A stretch of DNA of 8,695 nucleotides from Sulfurovum sp. (lineage in GTDB: Bacteria > Campylobacterota > Campylobacteria > Campylobacterales > Sulfurovaceae), in NCBI GenBank assembly GCA_020719895.1, contig DYPM01000057.1, positions 2,527 to 11,221 on the forward strand, given 5' to 3'. Each line of letters starts with the position of its first letter. Positions within the stretch are counted from its first letter, which is position 1. The translations under genes and the position numbers were made by a program. Below, in pieces: positions 4,032 through 8,695 of the stretch. Below the pieces are notes generated by a model. It worked only from the letters and a program-made list of their open reading frames with translations, was not told the DNA's origin and ran no database searches.

Positions 4032-5553
4032 ATTGGTTTGGTTGCATCTTTTTGGTGGTATCTTTTTTGAGTATCACAGTAGTAGAACGTGAGTGATCAA
4101 AATAACGTTTTGCAACCGTCTGAATTTGTTGGAGTGAAATTGTATCCAATTTCTCTTCATAGTGAAGCAAAGGCTCAAGATTGCCCTTAGAGAGAAAATC
4201 GCCATAGAGATCAGTCACAAAAAGAGAGTTTTCAAGAGAGTAGATAAATTCGGCTTTGGTATTGATTTTGACCTTGTCAAGTTCGGCTTGAGTTACATCA
4301 CCATTTTTGATCTCTTCAAGCTCTGCTATGATTTCATTTTCAACACTCTCAGGCTCGACACCTTCAGCACACATTGCCATAATCAAAAAAATACTTGGAT
4401 CTTTGAGTTCCATATTGTAACCATAAATACTATTGACCAATTTTTTCTCATTCACTAAGCGTTGCTCAAAACGACTACTTTTACCGTGACTAAGAATATG
4501 AGCGATTGCAGAGAGTGCGACTTGATCTTCGTGTTCAAAATTAGGTATAGAGTAAGCGATCGCAAGTGTATTGACTTGATTTCCTTCTTTGTGAAGCGTG
4601 ACACGTTTTGCTCCATCTACTTTTGGCTCTACGGCTTTGACTTTAGGAACTTCAACACTGTTTTTAATCTCTCCAAATTGCTTTTGAGCTTCATCAAAAA
4701 CTGTTTGTGGCTCGATATCGCCTGCTACAATCAAAATGGCATTGTTAGGTTGATAGTGGCTCTTATAGAAAGTACGAATATCTTCAATCTTCCAATCAAG
4801 AATATCCTCCATAAATCCAATAGGCAACCAATGGTACGGATGATACGTAAAGTGAGTATTAAAAAGTCTAAAATAGAGATATCCCATCGGACTGTTATCG
4901 GTACGAAGTCTTCGCTCTTCGGCGACTACATCACGTTCGGTCTGAAACTCTTCATCGGTAAGATTGAGATTGCTCATCAATTCGGTAAACAACTCCAATG
5001 TCACCTTAAGATTTTGTGAAGCAGTTTTGATAAAGTAGTGAGTACGATCAAAACCTGTCGAAGCGTTATTGATGCCTCCATAGGATTTGACAATCTCATC
5101 AAATTCACCCTTTTGGAGTTTTTTTGTCGATTTAAAACTCAAATGCTCAAGCATATGTGCCATACCACTTTTGCCCATGATTTCGTTGCGACTTCCAACT
5201 TTATAGTTAATATCCGTAGTGATAACGCCTGTTTTGTTTTCCATTGGAATGACAACGATTTGCAATCCATTGTCAAGCGTTTTGGTGTAGTGCAGAGGAA
5301 GAGAGTTTGCCATAAGAGTTCCTGTAAAAAGCAATGTTATCAACACTGCTGTAGTAGATTTTTTGCAAAAAGAAAAAAATCTCTTAAAAAATTTAAATCC
5401 CAATAGAACCATCTGAAAAATGCTCAAATTTTGAGCAAAGCTCAAAATTAGGTCTTCAGCAGACGGCTCTCGCGACTGGTCGCTCTTGTGAACACTCTGA
5501 TTTTTCAGAGAGTTCAATATTTTATAGACTAAATTACTGTCATAATTGTACAT
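4030..5553 (-). CDS. Secreted M16 family zinc peptidase (PqqE/pitrilysin type) with a repeat element in its 5' coding region
   Basis: In the 507-residue form, the inverted zinc motif HxxEH is H133-M-L-E136-H137 (in AHMLEHLSF), and the third ligand lies in the AEERR block (Glu212 or Glu213), the usual distance downstream. Further M16 features include the GGINNAST region just after the zinc motif and a second, non-catalytic half. A signal peptide (KK at 64-65, hydrophobic 67-81, likely cleavage after Ala82) points to export to the periplasm. The H. pylori counterpart HP1012 is called pqqE. The start is uncertain. ATG 5553 has AAGGA nine bases upstream and begins two bases after the pyrD stop, but it puts about 50 residues encoded largely by palindromic repeat copy A ahead of the signal peptide. 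ATG 5412, at the edge of the repeat, gives a normal 460-residue precursor but lacks a good ribosome-binding site. A longer TTG-started frame (5580) overlaps pyrD and is unlikely. Confidence 0.85.
   Translation of the reverse strand: MYNYDSNLVYKILNSLKNQSVHKSDQSREPSAEDLILSFAQNLSIFQMVLLGFKFFKRFFSFCKKSTTAVLITLLFTGTLMANSLPLHYTKTLDNGLQIVVIPMENKTGVITTDINYKVGSRNEIMGKSGMAHMLEHLSFKSTKKLQKGEFDEIVKSYGGINNASTGFDRTHYFIKTASQNLKVTLELFTELMSNLNLTDEEFQTERDVVAEERRLRTDNSPMGYLYFRLFNTHFTYHPYHWLPIGFMEDILDWKIEDIRTFYKSHYQPNNAILIVAGDIEPQTVFDEAQKQFGEIKNSVEVPKVKAVEPKVDGAKRVTLHKEGNQVNTLAIAYSIPNFEHEDQVALSAIAHILSHGKSSRFEQRLVNEKKLVNSIYGYNMELKDPSIFLIMAMCAEGVEPESVENEIIAELEEIKNGDVTQAELDKVKINTKAEFIYSLENSLFVTDLYGDFLSKGNLEPLLHYEEKLDTISLQQIQTVAKRYFDHSRSTTVILKKDTTKKMQPNQ
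5403..5489 (+). repeat. Palindromic element copy A, inside the M16 protease reading frame
   Basis: This 87-base unit matches copy C (8607-8692) along its length, with seven or so substitutions, mostly in the first 20 bases, and one single-base indel. From left to right it contains the GAACCATCTGAAAAATG lead; CTCAAATTTTGAG; the main hairpin (arms AATTTTGAGC 5427-5436 and GCTCAAAATT 5440-5449, loop AAA); GTCT/AGAC with loop TCAGC (5452-5464); and GCGAC/GTCGC (5472-5483). Copies B and C have a 2-base loop in the main hairpin. On the minus strand the unit is read without stops as part of the M16 frame, and the GAACCATC lead supplies the alternative ATG at 5412. Confidence 0.9.
5490..5515. repeat. 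Extra hairpin flanking copy A
   Basis: GAACACTCTGA (5490-5500) and TCAGAGAGTTC (5505-5515) pair as an 11-position stem with a single A-A mismatch and a TTTT loop. It directly continues copy A on the side nearer the pyrD end, much as extra hairpins continue copy B, but its sequence is not shared with B. It also lies within the M16 reading frame. Confidence 0.7.
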
Positions 5554-5555
5554 AT

Positions 5556-6641
5556 TTATGATTCCTTGCCATTTTTCCAATCAGCTCCAATTGCGTCTGA
5601 AATATGACTATATCCATCTTTTTTTAACATTTCTATGATTCCCTCATTAATCTTTTTGATAAGGCTTGGTCCTTTATAGACCAACATACTATACACTTGC
5701 ACCAATGACGCACCTGCTTTGATACGTCTATACGCCTCTTCTGCACAATCAATGCCTCCTACAGAAATAAGAGTGGTTTTACCATAAAGCTCTTTGCCGA
5801 TAGCTTGAAAAAGTCGATAAGATTTTTCGGTCAATAATGCACCAGAGATACCTCCAAAGTTCTGCTTGTATGGAGAGTTGGTGAGAGTGTAATCAATTGT
5901 TGTATTCGTGGCGATAATACCTGATGCTCCTGCTTTGACTGCGACTTTACAAAGTGAAACTGCCTCTTGAGGTTCCATATCAGGAGCAATCTTGAGAAGG
6001 ACAGGTTGCGTGGTGATCTCTTTTGCCATTGCAAAAATCTCTTTGATAAATGTCTCATTTTGCAAATCTCTCAATCCTGGTGTGTTTGGAGAAGAGATAT
6101 TGATAACGACATAATCGCCATACGTTTTGAATGTTTCAAAAAGTATTTTGTAGTCATTGAGTGCGTCAGACTCTGAAGTAAGTTTGTTTTTGCCAATATT
6201 AATACCAATAGGATAGTCAAAAAAATAGAGCCTCTCAAGACGACGAGACATCGCTTTGGCTCCTTTGTTGTTGAAACCCATCGCATTTTGTAACGAACTT
6301 ACATCAAGAAGGCGAAAAAGACGTGGTTTAGGATTGCCTTCTTGAGGCAAAGGCGTAACGGTGCCAATCTCAGTAAATCCAAATCCAAGTGTTGGCATTG
6401 CAGTGATGTAAGAGCCATTTTTATCAAACCCTGCACCTAATCCTACGGGATTTTGAAATCTACGTCCAAAAATATGCTGATGAAGCATTTCGTGAGAAAC
6501 AAAATAGTGTTTTGTAAGTTTACGCAAAAGCCAAGGAGAGTAAGAGATAGCACGAAGTCCAAATCCTGCAATATTATGTGCTTGTTCTGGACTGAAGAGA
6601 AAAAGGATTTTTTTGAGTGTTTGATAACTACAAAATTTCAT
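5556..6641 (-). CDS. pyrD: Dihydroorotate dehydrogenase, class 2 (quinone-dependent)
   Basis: PyrD oxidises dihydroorotate to orotate in pyrimidine synthesis and passes electrons to the membrane quinone pool. Class 2 identity shows in the N-terminal extension (about residues 1-60, amphipathic helices that bind membrane and quinone) and in a catalytic serine in place of the class 1 cysteine: NISSPNTPGLR at 181-191, with Ser184 matching E. coli Ser175. FMN-site landmarks are GAGFDKNG (69-76, Lys73), the GTVTPLPQ...PKPRLFR loop (93-110), Lys217 in LKIAPD, SVGGI (293-297) and QVYS (315-318). Length (361 residues) is normal. The ATG at 6641 lies six bases after the upstream gene's stop with a poor ribosome-binding site, so expression probably relies on translation of the preceding gene. 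The stop is two bases before the likely M16 protease start. Confidence in function is very high. Confidence 0.97.
   Translation of the reverse strand: MKFCSYQTLKKILFLFSPEQAHNIAGFGLRAISYSPWLLRKLTKHYFVSHEMLHQHIFGRRFQNPVGLGAGFDKNGSYITAMPTLGFGFTEIGTVTPLPQEGNPKPRLFRLLDVSSLQNAMGFNNKGAKAMSRRLERLYFFDYPIGINIGKNKLTSESDALNDYKILFETFKTYGDYVVINISSPNTPGLRDLQNETFIKEIFAMAKEITTQPVLLKIAPDMEPQEAVSLCKVAVKAGASGIIATNTTIDYTLTNSPYKQNFGGISGALLTEKSYRLFQAIGKELYGKTTLISVGGIDCAEEAYRRIKAGASLVQVYSMLVYKGPSLIKKINEGIIEMLKKDGYSHISDAIGADWKNGKES
5563..5567 (-). promoter_or_regulatory. Ribosome-binding site supporting the M16 protease start at 5553
   Basis: AAGGA on the minus strand lies inside the last codons of pyrD, nine bases before ATG 5553. 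No site of comparable quality precedes the alternative ATG at 5412. It suggests that the gene's original start was here, before or despite the element insertion. Confidence 0.5.
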
Positions 6642-6647
6642 TTGAGT

Positions 6648-7157
6648 TTACCATTCATAAAAGTAGTGTAAAGAAATGGATACTCCATAAAGCTTATCAA
6701 CCTCTTTGATATTTTGCGGATGATAGTAGTAAGCACCAATATCGCTATCAAGAAGATCCGTAGTATAAATCACAAATCCTCCCCTTGCACCCAAAAAAGT
6801 ATCAGAATACTCTTGTGATGCAGTAAGACGGGTTTTGTCAAAATAGACTTTACCTGCAGTAGCTCCCAAATAAGGTCTTATTTTTGGTGTTCCAAAAAGT
6901 GTATCTGTCAAAAAGTTATCGATACTCATTTGGTATTGATGGTTGTAAGATTTGACTTGATCAAAATTCAATGTGGTACGCCAATCCACCGTTTGTTGTC
7001 CGTATCGAAGTGAGTAGCCTTTTTTGGATTTTATTTTTGGATCTGTTTTTATAGTTTCGTTGGTAACGCCTACGCCAAAAAAAGAGTAGTTATATTCACC
7101 ATCCCCAAACAAAAAAACAGAAAAAAAACAAAAAAAAACAAAAATATATCTTACCAT
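6648..7157 (-). CDS. Small outer-membrane beta-barrel protein, function unknown
   Basis: The precursor is 169 residues, with a Phe-rich signal peptide (MVRYIFVFFCFFSVFLFG, cleaved near residue 18). The mature part has alternating hydrophobic/polar strands with many Gly, Tyr and Phe (for example YSLRYGQQTVDWRTTLNF, RPYLGATAGKVYF, FLGARGGFVIYT) and ends ...SISLHYFYEW. A C-terminal aromatic residue at the end of an amphipathic strand is the usual outer-membrane insertion signal. About 150 mature residues would fit an 8-stranded barrel of the OmpA/OmpW/Opa-like size; I cannot assign a named family. AGGAG six bases ahead of ATG 7157 fixes the start. The signal-peptide codons contain runs of 9, 8 and 7 consecutive T residues. 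It lies between a lipoprotein gene and pyrD, with the pyrD start six bases after its stop, so all three are probably transcribed together. Confidence 0.8.
   Translation of the reverse strand: MVRYIFVFFCFFSVFLFGDGEYNYSFFGVGVTNETIKTDPKIKSKKGYSLRYGQQTVDWRTTLNFDQVKSYNHQYQMSIDNFLTDTLFGTPKIRPYLGATAGKVYFDKTRLTASQEYSDTFLGARGGFVIYTTDLLDSDIGAYYYHPQNIKEVDKLYGVSISLHYFYEW
7111..7144. repeat. Homopolymer-rich tract (A7, A8, A9) in the signal-peptide codons
   Basis: Plus-strand runs of seven A (7111-7117), eight A (7121-7128), nine A (7130-7138) and five A (7140-7144) are separated by only one to three bases. On the coding strand they are T-runs encoding the Phe-rich signal peptide of the beta-barrel protein. 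Such tracts are prone to slippage, and a one-base change would shift the frame within the first 20 codons. Confidence 0.8.
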
Positions 7158-7201
7158 TTACCGCTCCTCTAAAATTCCTGCCAAGCAGTGATGACGCCAA
7201 A

Positions 7202-7855
7202 TTACTCTATCTCTCGCGTCAAATTTTGTTCTTTAATCTCTACTTCGCCAATAGTAACTTTAGTGACCAATCTTACACTTCTTACTTCATTAAATCCACA
7301 CGCGCGACCACACTCTACAGCACCAGAAAGATAGTAGCTTCCCGAAGGAATGCCATAAAACGCATAATTTCCTTTGTCGTCTGAAGAGGTGGATTTGAGA
7401 TGATCATAGAATCTTGGATCAGGCTCTTCCATCTTGCGACCACCCACATAACTCTCTTCATACCATTGATTAGAATAAGAAGTGACGGGATTGAGATAGA
7501 GTCGTGTATTGGCACCTGAAGCAATTGGTCTTCCATTTGTATTGCTAAGAAAAATTTTTCCTTTAACAGACGCAGTTCCTGTATTGTGAAGATACTTATA
7601 CTCTTCATTTGGAAACGCGATACGCTCCACTAAATCTTCAGACATTACCTCTGAAATTTGAGTTTTGGTCTCTGTGAGATTCTCTTGAAGTGGTTTTACA
7701 TCTATATTTTGTTTTTCTTCCCAAGGATTTTTTACCTTTGGATCTTCTGGTTGAGGATACGATTTTAGGTTTGGTAATTGAGGCTGTTGTGGTCCACAAC
7801 CAATGATAAATAGTCCAATAACAAGTGCGAAGAATAGTACTAAAGAGCGTTTCAT
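7202..7855 (-). CDS. Predicted lipoprotein with a carboxypeptidase-regulatory-like beta-sandwich domain
   Basis: The precursor is 217 residues. A short basic start (MKR), a hydrophobic stretch (4-18) and the lipobox IIGC with Cys20 as the lipidation site show a lipoprotein. A Pro/Gln/Asn-rich linker (21-60) leads to a folded C-terminal part. Residues 95-205 resemble a carboxypeptidase-regulatory-like (CarboxypepD_reg/transthyretin-like) fold: SVKGKIFL...GRPIASGA...DDKGNYAFYGIPSGSYYL, the typical 'modified value then DxxGxYxFxxLPxGxY' pattern. Cys182 and Cys186 are close together and might form a disulfide. The true ligand is unknown. AAGGAG six bases before ATG 7855 fixes the start. It has a promoter-like TATAAT upstream and begins the transcription unit that runs into the beta-barrel gene and probably pyrD. 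Outer-membrane versus inner-membrane location cannot be settled; Gly at +2 does not suggest inner-membrane retention by the E. coli rule. Confidence 0.8.
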   Translation of the reverse strand: MKRSLVLFFALVIGLFIIGCGPQQPQLPNLKSYPQPEDPKVKNPWEEKQNIDVKPLQENLTETKTQISEVMSEDLVERIAFPNEEYKYLHNTGTASVKGKIFLSNTNGRPIASGANTRLYLNPVTSYSNQWYEESYVGGRKMEEPDPRFYDHLKSTSSDDKGNYAFYGIPSGSYYLSGAVECGRACGFNEVRSVRLVTKVTIGEVEIKEQNLTREIE

Positions 7856-7878
7856 TGTCTCTCCTTTTTTAAAATGCG

Positions 7879-7907
7879 ATTATACATACAATTACCTAAG
7901 GTAACGA
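7879..7907 (-). promoter_or_regulatory. Promoter-like sequence of the lipoprotein gene
   Basis: A perfect TATAAT -10 box lies on the minus strand (7884-7879), directly preceded by TG. No good -35 box is at the right distance (TCGTTA at about 7907-7902), as is common in Campylobacterota promoters. The -10 box is 23 bases ahead of the lipoprotein ATG. Confidence 0.55.
7892..7904. promoter_or_regulatory. Inverted repeat upstream of the lipoprotein -10 box
   Basis: TTACCT and AGGTAA form a perfect 6-bp palindrome around one central base. It overlaps the dut stop codon and covers the -35 position of the lipoprotein promoter, so it could be an operator. It is short, with no T-tract, so it is a poor terminator candidate. 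Confidence 0.35.
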
Positions 7908-8576
7908 ATAGAGTTCCTTGAGTCTCTCGTAGAGTTCATCGGGCGTAATATCGCTATTTTGATCAAGAATCCGCGACATCACTACATTATCCTCTTCGCC
8001 GTTCCATACTTTGATGTAAGTCCCTTCTTTATAGCCATGATCTTGTCTAAATTGATTAAGTATATTTTTGCCTACATAGAGGCGATAGAGTGCCTCAAGA
8101 TTGAGTTGTGACTGTATCGCTACGTCGATAAATGCTTCAAATAATATATCGATATCTTGAGTACAAAAGAGTGTTTGGATTAGTTTTTCTACTGTTTTGA
8201 TATCTTTGTAGTAGTCTTTGTCATTTGGCGTTATCTCACCACAAAAGAGTTTGAAGTTAGGCAACGCCGTTAGCTTCTGTGAAAGATTCTCTATCGAACC
8301 TTGATGATGGATTTTGTACTCTTGCAGTCCCAATGAAAGTACAAAATGCCAAATATCCACTACCTCTATTTTGATATTGGCATAGTCAGGTGTCGCATCG
8401 ATGTTTTTCCAATGTTTCCACGGATAAGACTCAATAAGCTCTGCACACTCCAGATAGATACACCGTCTCCAATCTATAATCTTGCCGTGTTTGGTTGTGC
8501 CATTTTCCCAATTTATTCCATTGGTGTCATCATTGAGAGTTTGTTGGAGCTGTAACATTTGTGTGATTTTGTTCAT
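7896..8576 (-). CDS. dut: Dimeric-type (all-alpha) dUTP diphosphatase
   Basis: This enzyme hydrolyses dUTP to dUMP and pyrophosphate, keeping uracil out of DNA and supplying dUMP for thymidylate. The all-alpha NTP-pyrophosphatase metal-site motifs are present: ExxE at Glu43 and Glu46 (in YLECAELIES, followed by YPWKHWK) and ExxD at Glu71 and Asp74 (in IKIEVVDIWHF). The C-terminal nucleotide-binding region reads YVGKNILNQFRQDHGYKEG...KVWNGEEDN (about 167-197), typical of the family. It is unrelated to the trimeric dUTPase of most bacteria. Campylobacter jejuni has this dimeric type, of about the same size, which supports the placement of the organism. ATG 8576 is preceded by AAGG at about ten bases. 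It is separated from the lipoprotein gene by about 40 bases with an intervening promoter. Palindromic element copy C lies only about 30 bases upstream of its start codon. Confidence 0.95.
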   Translation of the reverse strand: MNKITQMLQLQQTLNDDTNGINWENGTTKHGKIIDWRRCIYLECAELIESYPWKHWKNIDATPDYANIKIEVVDIWHFVLSLGLQEYKIHHQGSIENLSQKLTALPNFKLFCGEITPNDKDYYKDIKTVEKLIQTLFCTQDIDILFEAFIDVAIQSQLNLEALYRLYVGKNILNQFRQDHGYKEGTYIKVWNGEEDNVVMSRILDQNSDITPDELYERLKELYSLP

Positions 8577-8606
8577 ACTCTATACCTTTTGAGAGCTATT
8601 TGAATG

Positions 8607-8692
8607 ATTGAGCCATATGAATAATTCTCAAATTTTGAGCAAGCTCAAAATTAGGTCTTCAGCAGACGGCTCTCGCGACTTGTCGCTCTTGT
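8607..8692 (+). repeat. Palindromic element copy C, upstream of dut
   Basis: From CTCAAATTTTGAG (8627) to CTCTTGT (8692) it is identical to copy A except for one loop base (2-base AA loop instead of AAA) and one substitution between the GCGAC and GTCGC arms. To the left, GAGCCATATGAATAATT aligns without gaps to copy A's GAACCATCTGAAAAATG, which extends the shared unit to about 86 bases. The element may continue beyond the window edge. All three internal hairpins are intact. Confidence 0.9.
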
Positions 8693-8695
8693 AAG

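Noticed and set aside
4462..5019. A 185-residue plus-strand open frame antisense to the M16 protease
   Set aside because: It is a mirror of a strongly supported zinc protease coding region; the product is Cys/Phe/Ile-rich and unlike any family.
5412..5509. Terminal inverted repeats TCTGAAAAA/TTTTTCAGA bounding copy A, as in a MITE
   Set aside because: The 9-bp match is real, but copies B and C do not have it at their ends, so it does not define the element. The right copy belongs to a local hairpin.
5554..5580. M16 protease start at TTG 5580
   Set aside because: It would overlap pyrD by 25 bases, uses a rare start codon and lacks a clear ribosome-binding site, whereas ATG 5553 has one.
7892..7904. 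Terminator between dut and the lipoprotein gene
   Set aside because: A 6-bp AT-containing stem with a single central base cannot form a useful hairpin loop, and no T-tract follows in the direction of dut transcription.

Overview
The window looks like the chromosome of a Campylobacterota (epsilonproteobacterial) species, probably an environmental member such as the Sulfurimonas/Sulfurovum group; the genus is a guess. The reasons are the AT-rich composition, the protein types, and the gene order pyrD - M16 protease - dapA - SDR - membrane protein - pgsA. From memory, that order matches the Helicobacter pylori cluster HP1011-HP1016. Every confident gene lies on the minus strand, so transcription runs from high to low coordinates.

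Right to left, the layout is as follows. At 8607-8692 there is a palindromic repeat (copy C). It is followed by a dimeric-type dUTPase (dut, 8576-7896), a lipoprotein (7855-7202) with its own promoter-like sequence, and a small outer-membrane beta-barrel protein (7157-6648). A tightly packed run then follows: quinone-type dihydroorotate dehydrogenase (pyrD), secreted M16 zinc protease, dihydrodipicolinate synthase (dapA), FabL-type enoyl-ACP reductase (fabL), an unrecognised two-helix membrane protein, and phosphatidylglycerophosphate synthase (pgsA, 1273-734). Gaps from pyrD to fabL are 0-9 nt, so these genes are probably co-transcribed. They serve pyrimidine, lysine/peptidoglycan, fatty-acid and phospholipid synthesis. 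The left end (1-530) holds an antitoxin gene with a good promoter and operator-like palindrome, followed by a PIN-domain toxin cut short after 49 residues.

The unusual part is a family of short palindromic elements. Two near-identical copies (A 5403-5489 and C 8607-8692) and one inverted, more diverged copy (B about 1313-1378) share three small hairpins. Copy B continues into a chain of further, different hairpins up to the stop codon of the upstream gene (to 1558). Two weaker, degenerate relatives (D about 531-610 and E about 20-54) point outward from the two ends of the toxin-antitoxin remnant. Copy A sits inside the 5' part of the M16 protease reading frame without breaking it. The single extra base in its main hairpin loop, compared with B and C, is what avoids a stop codon that the same frame would meet in the other copies. 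This resembles, in principle, the in-frame palindromic elements of Rickettsia, but it appears to be an unrelated sequence family.

No tRNA, rRNA, CRISPR array, insertion sequence or convincing intrinsic terminator was found. The stretch 553-733 holds no gene that I can support.
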